Source of the DNA: Candidatus Neomicrothrix sp. UBA6944
GTDB taxonomy: Bacteria > Actinomycetota > Acidimicrobiia > Acidimicrobiales > Poriferisodalaceae
DNA: 24,948 nucleotides
Assembly (NCBI GenBank): GCA_002448715.1
Contig: DJZU01000007.1
Coordinates: 1-24,948 of the forward strand
Reading direction: 5' to 3'
Under the pieces are notes generated by a model. The model searched no databases. It worked only from the letters and a program-made list of their open reading frames with translations, and was not told the DNA's origin. Made by a program: the position numbers and the translations under genes. Below, piece by piece: positions 1 through 7,626 of this stretch. Each line of letters begins with the position of its first letter. The stretch's first letter is position 1.

Positions 1-103
1 TCACTACAGACGCGCTCTGCGGCTCTTGTACCCAATCTCCAGACTAGTTACGAGTAGAGGCGGTGTGACGGAGGGCTCTAGTCGAACTCGGATGTCGGTT
101 GAT
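1..103. other. Edge sequence, no supported gene
   Basis: This stretch lies downstream of glyA, which is transcribed leftwards. I see no convincing start codon with a ribosome binding site, no RNA gene and no strong hairpin followed by a T tract. In mycobacteria the genes after this cluster lead into rfe and the atp operon, so a following gene may begin just outside the window, but nothing here proves it. Confidence 0.3.
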
Positions 104-1363
104 TTAATCCGAATAGGGCGGAAACTTGGCGCATAGATCCGCTACTTCGGTCGCGATTGCCTTAACCGCGCTGTCATCGTCTCTCTGGCGGAGGATGCGA
201 GCCGTGAACTCCGCAATTTGCCCCATTTCCTTGCTACTCATACCTTGCGTGGTGACCGACGCAACGCCCATGCGTACTCCACTAGTGACGAATGGGGAAC
301 GGGGGTCGTCGGGAATTGTGTTTCGGTTGAGAGTCACTCCTCCGAGATCAAGCACCTCTTGAGCTTCTTTACCAGTGAGGTCGTCATCGAAGCTCCTCAA
401 GTCAACGAGCAGCAGGTGGTTGTCGGTACCACCTGATACCAATCGAAATCCTTGGTTTGCTAGGGCATCAGCTAAGGCACTTGCATTGTCGACTATGCGT
501 TTGGCGTAGTCCGCGAAGCCCGGGTCCAACGCTTCTCTGAATCCGACGGCCTTTGCTAAGACGACGTGGTCTAGTGGGCCTCCTTGGTTTCCTGGGAACA
601 CGGCGCTGTCAATTTTTTTAGCTAGGGATTCAGTCGAAAGAATGCAGCCGCCGCGAGGTCCACGCAGGGTTTTGTGGGTGGTGAAGGTAACCACATCAGC
701 AGAGGGGACGGGGTTAGGGTGCTGCCCGCCTGCTATGAGGCCCGCTATATGTGCAGCGTCAAACATAAAGTATGCGCCAATCTCGTCGCAAACTTTGCGG
801 AAGGGTTCAGGGTCAATTCGCCGTGGGTATGCGGTTGCTCCTGCAACAATGAGCTTGGGACGCTCAGCAAGAGCGATTGATCGCATCTCTTCATAGTCGA
901 TACGTTCGTCGCCTTCTGTCAGCCCATAAGAAACGAAGTTGTAAAATCTGCCGCTTGCGTTCACCGGCGAGCCATGAGTCAAATGACCGCCATGGTCAAG
1001 ACTCATTCCCATGACGGTGTCGCCGACATCAAGCAGCGCCATGTAGACGGCAGCATTGGCTTGCGACCCTGAGTGAGGTTGCACGTTGGCGTGTTCGGCG
1101 CCAAATAATTGCTTCACGCGATCAATCGCCAATTGTTCCGCGACGTCCACATGCGCGTTTCCTCCGTAATATCGACGACGCGGGTACCCCTCGCTGTATT
1201 TGTTCGTGAAAACGCTCCCAGTTGCCTCCATCACCGCTGGTGACGCGAAGTTTTCAGAAGCGATCAATTGAAGACTCGTCATCTGACGTTCCTTCTCTTG
1301 GCGGATCAGTTGCTCAATCTGAGGATCCGCTCCGACGGTCCAAATCGAGTTGGAGGAAGTCAT
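104..1363 (-). CDS. glyA: Serine hydroxymethyltransferase
   Basis: PLP enzyme that interconverts serine and glycine while loading one-carbon units onto tetrahydrofolate; cytosolic and usually a dimer or tetramer. The 419-residue product has the usual family length. The PLP-lysine motif TFTTHKTLRGPRGG is present, with the Schiff-base lysine at about residue 231, along with the N-terminal LIASENFASPAV and the YSEGYPRRRYYGG substrate region. The frame stays open 15 codons further upstream, but the ATG at 1363 is preferred because AAAGG lies 9 bases before it and the protein then starts where SHMTs usually start. It is the last gene of the minus-strand cluster, 74 bases after rpiB, and is probably co-transcribed with it. 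No glycine riboswitch is visible upstream. Nothing about the protein is odd. Confidence 0.97.
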   Translation of the reverse strand: MTSSNSIWTVGADPQIEQLIRQEKERQMTSLQLIASENFASPAVMEATGSVFTNKYSEGYPRRRYYGGNAHVDVAEQLAIDRVKQLFGAEHANVQPHSGSQANAAVYMALLDVGDTVMGMSLDHGGHLTHGSPVNASGRFYNFVSYGLTEGDERIDYEEMRSIALAERPKLIVAGATAYPRRIDPEPFRKVCDEIGAYFMFDAAHIAGLIAGGQHPNPVPSADVVTFTTHKTLRGPRGGCILSTESLAKKIDSAVFPGNQGGPLDHVVLAKAVGFREALDPGFADYAKRIVDNASALADALANQGFRLVSGGTDNHLLLVDLRSFDDDLTGKEAQEVLDLGGVTLNRNTIPDDPRSPFVTSGVRMGVASVTTQGMSSKEMGQIAEFTARILRQRDDDSAVKAIATEVADLCAKFPPYSD

Positions 1364-1437
1364 AGGTGGGCGCCTTTCGTGATTGTCGCGGCTGCTGAAA
1401 CACAGCATGCCCTGCGATGTGCTCTTGCGTGCGTTTT

Positions 1438-1896
1438 CTATTCCTCAGGTAATCCAGAGGTTTCTAGCGAGGACAGTTTTTCGACGCGTTGTTGGTGTCG
1501 GCCGCCTTCAAAAGAGGCCTGCATGTACGCATCGACTATGTCGAGAGCGGTCTGCTCCCCAACCATCCGTGCGCCAATACCGATGACGTTGGCGTCGTTG
1601 TGTTCCCTAGTCATTCGAGCAGTAGTCACGTCGTGGACCGTGGCTGCGCGAATTCCTGCAATCTTTCCTGCCGCCATGACAATACCGATCCCACTGCCGC
1701 AGACGACTATCCCGCGTTCTGCATCTCCAGCTATGACGGCCCTGCCGACAGCTGCTCCGAACTCTGGGTAATCAACACGATCTTGGCTGTGGGTACCACA
1801 GTCAACAATTTCGTGATCGTTCGCTGCTAGATGCGCAACGATGGTCTCTTTAAGCTCAAATCCAGCGTGATCTGCGCCAACCGCTATAACAGACAC
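1438..1896 (-). CDS. rpiB: Ribose 5-phosphate isomerase B
   Basis: Interconverts ribose 5-phosphate and ribulose 5-phosphate in the pentose phosphate pathway. The 152-residue product shows the RpiB/LacAB signatures GADHAGFELKE near the N-terminus, YPEFG, CGSGIGIVMAAGK and REHNDANVIGIGARM. Cys66 sits where the E. coli enzyme has its catalytic cysteine; the M. tuberculosis enzyme, as I recall, uses a glutamate elsewhere instead, so this is the Cys-type form. The frame extends 18 codons upstream to 1950, but the GTG at 1896 has AAGGAG 8 bases before it and gives the standard N-terminus. It lies 95 bases after prmC-tsaC and 74 before glyA. A TTGACT -35-like box in the upstream gap may give rpiB-glyA its own promoter. 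Confidence 0.95.
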   Translation of the reverse strand: MSVIAVGADHAGFELKETIVAHLAANDHEIVDCGTHSQDRVDYPEFGAAVGRAVIAGDAERGIVVCGSGIGIVMAAGKIAGIRAATVHDVTTARMTREHNDANVIGIGARMVGEQTALDIVDAYMQASFEGGRHQQRVEKLSSLETSGLPEE

Positions 1897-1904
1897 CCAA
1901 GGTT

Positions 1905-1910
1905 CTCCTT
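1905..1910 (-). promoter_or_regulatory. Ribosome binding site that sets the rpiB start
   Basis: On the minus strand this reads AAGGAG, 8 bases before the GTG at 1896. It is a near-ideal Shine-Dalgarno sequence and is the main reason for choosing the internal GTG over the longer upstream frame. Confidence 0.8.
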
Positions 1911-1948
1911 TACTTGTGGCAACGCAGCTATCTTCCCACGCGGAAACC

Positions 1949-1978
1949 AAATTCTCGCAACCAATTCGACTGAGTCAA
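1949..1978 (-). promoter_or_regulatory. Possible rpiB-glyA promoter
   Basis: The minus strand carries TTGACT (1978 to 1973, five of six matches to the -35 consensus), an 18-base spacer and GAATTT (1954 to 1949), a weak -10. It lies in the 95-base gap between prmC-tsaC and rpiB. The -35 is good and the -10 poor, so this is only a candidate. Confidence 0.3.
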
Positions 1979-1991
1979 TAAAGCGTTGTTG

Positions 1992-3467
1992 TCAGTCGCA
2001 GCTAATCTCCACAGAGCCTTGTCTCAGCACTATTAGGGAATCTCCTGTCGCATCTACCACCGTCGACGCGAGACCTCCTTCAGAAGTGCCTTCAACGACG
2101 TGGCCAACTTCACCGTCGAGGCTGGCAGCAGCCTCGTGCGCGTTCAGCATCGTGTCGACTCCATGCAAGTTGGCACTCGATCCGGTAACAGGGCCAGACT
2201 GATCAATGAGGAGTCGCAACCATCCAGGATTAGGGCATCGGACGCCCAGAGTGTTACCTCCGTGAACCGGATCGGCTCCATGGCGACGCTTAGCAACGAT
2301 GGTCAATGCCCCAGGCCAGTGTTCTTCAATGAGTTCTCGGGACCGTTGGTCGAGGTCCACGAGTTCTTCAGCTTGCAGTATTCCACTAACCAAGATCGGG
2401 ACTGGTTGATTTCTTGGGCGTTGTTTGGCTTCATATGATGCTTCGACTGCCTCTGTGTCGTCATATTTGGCAAGTAAACCCGGAAGCGTGTCAGTGGGTG
2501 CCACAACCAATGCTCCCGCCTTCAGCGCATCGGTAGCTGCCTCAAGGTCAGATGGATCAACATCGTCCAAGGGTCGGCGAGCGGCTACCAGCCGCCATGC
2601 CCCAGATAAATCCTGGCCAATTTGCGTTGCATCGAAGCCACGAGCAATGGCTAGCTCGCTAAGTCGCTGAGCTTGGTTGGAACCACACTCAAGGACCAGC
2701 CAACCCCCGGGCCGTAACCAGTTTCTGCCGTACTGGGTCAAGACGTCTAAGTAGGCGAACCCGTCTTCCCCGGCAATGAGTGCTGTGCGAGGTTCCCAGT
2801 CTTTTACAACTTTGGGCAAGTCATCAGCGGGTGAAATATATGGAGGATTGGAGATCAACAGATCTAGCTGCCCAAAGAGTTCCTTTGGCAATGCTGCGAA
2901 CCAATCGCCATGGTGCAAAGAGACTCTCGCTGCATCGGTTCCTAAGCCAGCGAGGTTTGATCGAGCTAGGGCAAGCGCTTCTTCGGACTTGTCAGTGGCG
3001 TAAACGCGTGCTTGAGGTACCTCTTGCGCAATCGATAACGCTATAGCGCCGGTGCCGGTTCCCATGTCGGCTACGAGAAGGCCATTCTCAGCACTATCAC
3101 TCATCTGTTGAAGTACATCGATCCCGAATCCTGCTACTACTTCTGTTTCTGGACGCGGAATCAATGCTCTTGAATCAACTGCCAAGTCCAATCGTCGGAA
3201 ACCCCAGCTCCCGATTACATATTGGAGGGGTTCTCCAGAAGCACGCCTCTGCGACATCGCATCGACTCGGGAAACAACTCTTCGGGTAACTGGTTTCCTC
3301 TCCTCAAGCGGAAGCAGGTCAAATCCAGTGCCAGTAGCTTCCTCCACTATTCGCCGAGCACTAATTTCGTAGTCCTCAATCCCTGCCGCGAGAAGTTGTT
3401 CTGCGACCTCGTTGTGCAGTTGGCTGACCGTCAGAATTTCGTTTGATTCACCTTCAGGTTGGGTCAT
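1992..3467 (-). CDS. prmC: Fused PrmC release-factor methyltransferase and TsaC/Sua5 threonylcarbamoyl-AMP synthase
   Basis: One uninterrupted 491-residue frame carries two translation-related enzymes. Residues 1 to about 295 are PrmC (HemK), which methylates the glutamine of the GGQ motif in release factors: SAM-binding region VADMGTGTGAIALSIA (132-147) and catalytic NPPY (207-210). Residues about 304 to 491 are a YrdC/Sua5 domain, which makes threonylcarbamoyl-AMP for t6A37 of tRNAs: PTDTLPGL (324-331), KQRPRNQP (348-355) and TGSSAN (428-433). The usual aromatic residue of PTDTxYGL is proline here. The ATG at 3467 is chosen because GAGG precedes it at good spacing; a TTG at 3479 is less likely. 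It overlaps the end of prfA, whose product is the PrmC substrate, by 14 bases, so translation is probably coupled. In M. tuberculosis the two functions are adjacent separate genes. Confidence 0.93.
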   Translation of the reverse strand: MTQPEGESNEILTVSQLHNEVAEQLLAAGIEDYEISARRIVEEATGTGFDLLPLEERKPVTRRVVSRVDAMSQRRASGEPLQYVIGSWGFRRLDLAVDSRALIPRPETEVVAGFGIDVLQQMSDSAENGLLVADMGTGTGAIALSIAQEVPQARVYATDKSEEALALARSNLAGLGTDAARVSLHHGDWFAALPKELFGQLDLLISNPPYISPADDLPKVVKDWEPRTALIAGEDGFAYLDVLTQYGRNWLRPGGWLVLECGSNQAQRLSELAIARGFDATQIGQDLSGAWRLVAARRPLDDVDPSDLEAATDALKAGALVVAPTDTLPGLLAKYDDTEAVEASYEAKQRPRNQPVPILVSGILQAEELVDLDQRSRELIEEHWPGALTIVAKRRHGADPVHGGNTLGVRCPNPGWLRLLIDQSGPVTGSSANLHGVDTMLNAHEAAASLDGEVGHVVEGTSEGGLASTVVDATGDSLIVLRQGSVEISCD

Positions 3468-4527
3468 TTCCAGCCTCAAGCTGTCGCTCGCGTTCGTGAA
3501 GCATCAGAGGCTTAACTACTTCGTCAAGTTCTCCCGCCAAGACGCGTTCTAACTTGTGGAGGGTTAAGCCAATCCGGTGATCAGTAACTCGACTTTCTTT
3601 GAAGTTGTAAGTACGGATCTTTTCTGCTCGTCCTCCACTTTTTATCTGATCTCGTTTTTGCGCCGCTTGATCGGAAGCCTGTTCTTCTTGGTGAAGCTTT
3701 AGAAGACGGGCTCGTAATACGCGCAAGGCTTTAGCTTTATTCTGCAGCTGGCTCTTTTCGTCTTGCATTGAGACGACGAGGCCTGTTGGCAGGTGGGTGA
3801 TACGCACCGCCGAATCTGTCGTATTAACTGATTGACCGCCAGGCCCAGACGAGCGATAGGTATCAATCTCAAGTTCGTTCGGATCAATTTCCACTTCGAC
3901 TTCATCGGCTTCTGGGAGCACCGTCACCGCAGCTGAGGAGGTGTGCACCCGTCCTTGAGACTCAGTGACCGGTACGCGTTGCACTCGGTGCGGGCCACCT
4001 TCATGCTTGAGGTGGCTCCAAACACCATCGCCCTTAACTAAAAATGCGATGTCGGTGTATCCGCCCATGTCGCTGAAATGACTTCCGAGGACTTCGATAT
4101 TCCAACCTTTGGCGTTGATGTATGAGCGGTACATCTCGAACAGGTCGCGGGCCCACAAGTTCGCTTCTTCGCCCCCCTCGGCTCCTCGTATCTCCACGAT
4201 GACGTTACGGTCGTCATTGGGGTCTCTCGGCAAGAGTAAGTATCGAAACTTCTCCTCGAGTGATTCAGCATCTGCAAGAGCGGCTGTTTCCATCTCTCGG
4301 GCTTCTACAACTTCATCGCCGCTACTTGATTCGGCCATCTCTTTCGCCGCCGCGGCATCTTCAAGAGCTGTCCGCCATGCTGCCCCAACTTCGATCATTT
4401 CAGTCAGCTGGGAATGTCGTCTGCTCACTTCGACGAATCGATTGCGGTCTGATGTGACCTGAGGGTCGCCGAGTTGGGACTCAACATGAGCCAACTCTTC
4501 TTCTAGTTGCAGCAAACGATCAAGCAC
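3454..4527 (-). CDS. prfA: Peptide chain release factor 1
   Basis: Class I release factor that ends translation at UAA and UAG. The 357-residue protein has normal RF1 length. The PxT stop-codon recognition tripeptide reads PVT (186-188) inside RVPVTESQGRVHTSS, which marks RF1 rather than RF2, and the peptidyl-hydrolysis motif GGQ is at 230-232 (SSGPGGQSVNTTDSAVRITH). The N-terminal coiled-coil region is present. It starts at a GTG just 4 bases after the stop codon of the unknown gene upstream and overlaps the prmC-tsaC start by 14 bases, so it is deep inside a translationally coupled operon. The Shine-Dalgarno sequence is weak (GAGAG), as expected for re-initiation. The glutamine of its GGQ motif is the expected target of the neighbouring PrmC domain. 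Confidence 0.97.
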   Translation of the reverse strand: MLDRLLQLEEELAHVESQLGDPQVTSDRNRFVEVSRRHSQLTEMIEVGAAWRTALEDAAAAKEMAESSSGDEVVEAREMETAALADAESLEEKFRYLLLPRDPNDDRNVIVEIRGAEGGEEANLWARDLFEMYRSYINAKGWNIEVLGSHFSDMGGYTDIAFLVKGDGVWSHLKHEGGPHRVQRVPVTESQGRVHTSSAAVTVLPEADEVEVEIDPNELEIDTYRSSGPGGQSVNTTDSAVRITHLPTGLVVSMQDEKSQLQNKAKALRVLRARLLKLHQEEQASDQAAQKRDQIKSGGRAEKIRTYNFKESRVTDHRIGLTLHKLERVLAGELDEVVKPLMLHERERQLEAGNDPT

Positions 4528-4531
4528 ACTC

Positions 4532-5542
4532 TCAGGGTACCGATGACAGCCTTGTCCATTCGCGCCATCCGTCTTCTACCGCCACAACTTCTGCTGAATC
4601 GACGAGCCGTTGAGCTAGATCTCTTAGTATTTGGTGCTCATCGCGTTCTGGCACCACCACCATGAGGTCTGCATCCGCACTGTGTAGCAGGCGCGCATCT
4701 GCGGCAAATGGAACCAAATCCAGGTCGATGCCGACGGCGCAAACTACGACCACCTCTCCTAAAGGCGACCTGCCCATTGCTACTGCTGGCACGGCTTCTT
4801 TGAGATTGGTTCGTTGAATGGGAGGAGCGACAGCAACTAGTTCCGACAAACCAACCTTTTCCGGTTGAGCTATTAGGTGGGCGCGTAGCCACCTTTCTGC
4901 TCCAAGTCGGTTCAATGGGTGCGGCTCAGCTCCGGGTAAACGATGAGAGCGGACAACACTCGCGACCTGTTCAATAGCCTGCGGCGTCGGGACCGCTCCG
5001 TGTAACAGCCCGAACGCTTCTCTGTCGTGGGCGCCGACGCCTACTTCGATACGGGTTCCAACGTCATCGGAAACAATTCGGGCGACTTCGAGACCTGCTA
5101 CCTCTCCGACGGTAACCCCATGTTCCTGGACTACTTCAAGACCGGCTTGTTTGAGAACCTCAATTAATTCTGGCGCCGATACAGCCTTGATTGGTGTCAG
5201 CGGCCGCGCCGGAACGGCCTGGAGTACCGAGTCTTTTCCTACGTCAAAGATCTCTATGGATCCTTCAAAAAGCTTGGCGCGTCGAGCCAAGACGGGGCCT
5301 TCTTGCGCGGCGAAGAGATAAATATCGTCCGAGGGTGAACGAACTGACAAAGCAAGAGCGTTGCCTAGCCCTCGATGTGCTCGTTCCTCGGCAAGCACTG
5401 CGACGCTGCCGTCGCTGAGCTGTGCGGAAGCGCCGTCGTCAGTTCCGACTACGTCTTCTACAGACGCAGCCAAATGCTCGCCAACGAGAGAACGTAGTTT
5501 CATCGCATGCAGTTGACGACGGCGCTCGGGTTCTAACCCCAC
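4532..5542 (-). CDS. Conserved-looking protein of unknown function between rpmE and prfA
   Basis: I do not recognise this 336-residue protein. It has no signal peptide and no convincing membrane segment, so it is probably cytosolic. An N-terminal basic helix (RRRQLHAMKLRSLVGEHL) is followed by alternating short strands and helices. Segments that look constrained are EVGVGAHDREAFGLLHG (about 167-183), HPLNRLGAERWLRAHL in the middle, PPIQRTNLKEAVPA, and VGIDLDLVPFAADARL near residue 285. It begins at a GTG 8 bases after rpmE with no clear Shine-Dalgarno sequence (an ATG at 5503 is an alternative) and ends 4 bases before prfA, so it is co-transcribed and probably coupled with genes for L31 and RF1. 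A role linked to translation is a guess from context only. The paired acidic residues would fit a metal or nuclease-like site, but I cannot show this. Confidence 0.8.
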   Translation of the reverse strand: MGLEPERRRQLHAMKLRSLVGEHLAASVEDVVGTDDGASAQLSDGSVAVLAEERAHRGLGNALALSVRSPSDDIYLFAAQEGPVLARRAKLFEGSIEIFDVGKDSVLQAVPARPLTPIKAVSAPELIEVLKQAGLEVVQEHGVTVGEVAGLEVARIVSDDVGTRIEVGVGAHDREAFGLLHGAVPTPQAIEQVASVVRSHRLPGAEPHPLNRLGAERWLRAHLIAQPEKVGLSELVAVAPPIQRTNLKEAVPAVAMGRSPLGEVVVVCAVGIDLDLVPFAADARLLHSADADLMVVVPERDEHQILRDLAQRLVDSAEVVAVEDGWREWTRLSSVP

Positions 5543-5550
5543 GGGTTGGT

Positions 5551-5832
5551 TTATTCTGCGGTTTCGTCGGAGTTCTGTTCTGACCCTCGTCGACGCCCGT
5601 AACGACGCTCGAAGCGTTCTACTCGCCCTGCAGTATCAACTATCTTCATCTGGCCCGTGAAAAATGGATGGCTGGCGCTGGATAATTCAACTGTGACCAG
5701 CGGGTATTCGTTGCCGTCTTCCCAGACAATCGTGTCAGCTGTCTCAACCGTTGACTGGGTGATGAAAGAAAAGTCTGCTCCGGCGTCGCGAAAGACGACA
5801 GGTCGGTAGTTCGGGTGGATATCACTTTTCAT
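5551..5832 (-). CDS. rpmE2: Ribosomal protein L31, type B (cysteine-free)
   Basis: Protein of the large ribosomal subunit at the central protuberance and subunit bridge. The 93-residue product starts MKSDIHPNYRPVVF and contains SSASHPFFTG and DTAGRVERFERRYG, which identify the type B (YtiA/YkgM-like) paralogue. It has no cysteines, so it cannot bind zinc as type A L31 does. A hydrophilic acidic tail follows the conserved domain. It sits 67 bases after rho, in the place where, as I recall, mycobacteria carry the zinc-binding rpmE. Type B genes are often zinc-repressed and grouped with other zinc-independent paralogues; here the gene sits alone in a core operon, which suggests constitutive use. 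The ATG at 5832 has only a weak GGA upstream. Confidence 0.95.
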   Translation of the reverse strand: MKSDIHPNYRPVVFRDAGADFSFITQSTVETADTIVWEDGNEYPLVTVELSSASHPFFTGQMKIVDTAGRVERFERRYGRRRGSEQNSDETAE

Positions 5833-5899
5833 GATGGGTCCATTCTGGCGGTTGCATCGCCGAATCGCACACTCGCGTCAACAAATAGGTTCTTGAAGC

Positions 5900-7441
5900 T
5901 CATAGCGTGTCGGTCGAACTTTTGCGATTAGCCAAATTGCTTAGAATTTCTTGGTTGTTTCTAGTCAACTGGATTTGATCTAGTACCCAGTCGATTGCGG
6001 AGCCCGCAACTTTGTCTTCAGTTGCTACAAGCGAGTCCGCTAGCGCCTGGCCTTCAAGCATTCTTTCCTGGCCTTTGAGCCTTTGAAGCTCTCGGGTGCA
6101 CGAGGCAACCACATCGATGGCGGGGTACACCCTGCGGTCGGCAGCTCGCCGGTCTAGACGCACTACCGAATTAGCGGTTCCCTGGAGGGATTCGAGAATC
6201 ATTTCGTCTAGACGCCATCCCGTCTCGACCGCGGCGGTAGCGACGACAGTGAGCGAGCCACCTTCATCGAGAGCTCGCGCAGCGCCGAAAAACCGTTTAG
6301 GTGGGTACAACGCTCCGGCGGCGACTCCATCGACTAGGACCTTTCCATTGCCTGGCGCGACGAGGTTGTACGCCCGAGCCAGTCGGCTGAGTCCGTCGAT
6401 AAGGATGACGACGTCAAGTCCGCCTTCAACCATTCTTTTTGCTCGCTCCAGTGTGAGCTCGGCGACCTGGGTGTGTTCTTCTGGGGGTCGGTCGAACGTT
6501 GAGGCTAAAACTTCTCCTTCGACGACGTCGGCAATTTCGGTTACTTCTTCTGGTCGTTCGTCGATGAGCAGAACAATCAGGTGGAGATCGGGGTGATTGT
6601 TTTCTAGGGCTACGGCTAACTCTCGAATCGTTGATGTTTTACCGCATTCGGGAGGCGATATAACCAAACCGCGTTGACCTTTGCCTATTGGCGCGACGAG
6701 GTCGATGACTCGAGCTGTTGGATTCTCTTCTCCGTCGACTTCGAGCTTTAATAGCTCGTGTGGGTGGACGGCTTTGAGGTCTTCAAAGAGTGGCCGTTCC
6801 CTGCTCTCTCCTGGTTCTGCTCCATTGATTTCATCAATCTGCATTAGTGCGGGGTTTTTTTCGTTCCTAGCTGCTGGCCGGCTGGCGCCTTTGACAATGT
6901 CGCCTTTGCGGAGTCCGTGGGTTCTGACTTGTTTCGCTGCTACGTATACGTCGTCGTTGGAGGGCAATGGGCCTGTTGTGCGAAGAAATCCGTATCCCTC
7001 ATCACGAAGGTCCAAAATTCCTTCGCATGGGACAGGTTCTCCCTGCCAGTTGTCGTCACGATCGCGGTCCCGTCCCCGGCGGCGGCGGCGGCGGTTGCCG
7101 GGTTCACCAATACTCGCATCATCGTCGTCGCGTTGTTTGGCTGCTTCTGGCTCAGTTTCTTGGTCGTCTTCAGGCTGAGTGCTTTCACCTGTGTCCAGAT
7201 CATCAGATGAGACGCTTTCGGCGGAATCGGAGCCTTGCGTTTCAGTTGATCTGCGAACTCTGCGAGTGGTTTCCTCACCTGGGCCGTCATCCTGATCGAC
7301 AGATGGGCCATTCAGAATGTCATCAATGATGGTTGCCTTTCGTGCTCGGGGAGCTACTGCGATTCCCAATGCGCTGGCCATAGTCACTAAGTCATCGCGT
7401 GACTTTGCCTCTAGCACCGCTCGGTCTGGCTGGTCTGACAT
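5900..7441 (-). CDS. rho: Transcription termination factor Rho
   Basis: Hexameric RNA-dependent ATPase/helicase that ends transcription. The 513-residue protein has a Rho_N SAP-like domain (about 8-45), a long acidic then arginine-rich disordered insertion (about 50-130) typical of actinobacteria, the RNA-binding domain with DEGYGFLRT (147-155) and the ATPase domain. The Walker A region reads SPPECGKTS (262-270), Walker B ends at Asp349 (LIDG), the Q-loop has GNGKVLVDG and the presumed arginine finger is Arg450. Compared from memory with E. coli and M. tuberculosis Rho, the P-loop PPKAGKT has become PPECGKT and the LDSITR element has become IDGLSR; these residues shape the ATP and bicyclomycin pocket. 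The ATG at 7441 has AGAGG 6 to 7 bases upstream. It follows thrC after a 185-base gap and probably has its own promoter. Confidence 0.97.
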   Translation of the reverse strand: MSDQPDRAVLEAKSRDDLVTMASALGIAVAPRARKATIIDDILNGPSVDQDDGPGEETTRRVRRSTETQGSDSAESVSSDDLDTGESTQPEDDQETEPEAAKQRDDDDASIGEPGNRRRRRRGRDRDRDDNWQGEPVPCEGILDLRDEGYGFLRTTGPLPSNDDVYVAAKQVRTHGLRKGDIVKGASRPAARNEKNPALMQIDEINGAEPGESRERPLFEDLKAVHPHELLKLEVDGEENPTARVIDLVAPIGKGQRGLVISPPECGKTSTIRELAVALENNHPDLHLIVLLIDERPEEVTEIADVVEGEVLASTFDRPPEEHTQVAELTLERAKRMVEGGLDVVILIDGLSRLARAYNLVAPGNGKVLVDGVAAGALYPPKRFFGAARALDEGGSLTVVATAAVETGWRLDEMILESLQGTANSVVRLDRRAADRRVYPAIDVVASCTRELQRLKGQERMLEGQALADSLVATEDKVAGSAIDWVLDQIQLTRNNQEILSNLANRKSSTDTL

Positions 7442-7626
7442 CTCATCCTCTTGGTCTCGGGGCAGAACGACTGCGCCGGGAAGCTGTTTAAGTCCGCTCG
7501 TAGGAACCTAGGTGACAGTTGTCCCCCAGATCCGGTTGCTTGATTCACGAAACCACATGAGCAACCGAACGATGCAGTCAGGCTACTCGCCGAGTGGCAT
7601 TACTCACAACGTGGTCTCAACAGTCT
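7442..7626. other. thrC-rho intergenic leader region
   Basis: These 185 bases separate thrC from rho, both leftward. They hold the likely rho promoter and leader, but no clear -35/-10 pair stands out. The main structure is the inverted repeat at 7533-7567, listed separately. In several bacteria the rho leader takes part in Rho autoregulation, so a long untranslated region here is plausible. Confidence 0.4.
7533..7567 (-). repeat. Inverted repeat in the rho leader
   Basis: CGGTTGCT at 7533-7540 is the exact reverse complement of AGCAACCG at 7560-7567, with 19 bases between. It could form an 8-bp RNA stem about 90-125 bases upstream of the rho start. No T tract follows on the minus strand, so it is not a standard intrinsic terminator for thrC. 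An operator or a rho leader structure are alternatives. Confidence 0.45.

Noticed and set aside
1..103. Possible start of another minus-strand gene at the left edge
   Set aside because: Only a TTG or an edge GTG could serve as start, neither has a well-spaced ribosome site, and too few codons remain to judge.
1268..1830. Plus-strand open frames across the glyA-rpiB junction
   Set aside because: They are antisense to two well-supported genes and show no protein-like motif.
7081..7100. Run of CGG triplets that looks like a simple repeat
   Set aside because: It encodes the arginine run of the Rho insertion and needs no separate explanation.
6096..7178. Several plus-strand open frames opposite rho
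   Set aside because: They mirror the codon bias of rho and its repetitive Arg/Asp-rich insertion; no family resemblance and no start signals.
7542..7551. GATTCACGAA shared (inverted) with the whiB leader at 23092-23101
   Set aside because: The 7-base core TTCACGA/TCGTGAA also occurs inside several coding regions here, and the rho copy lacks the second half-site, so a shared regulator is not supported.
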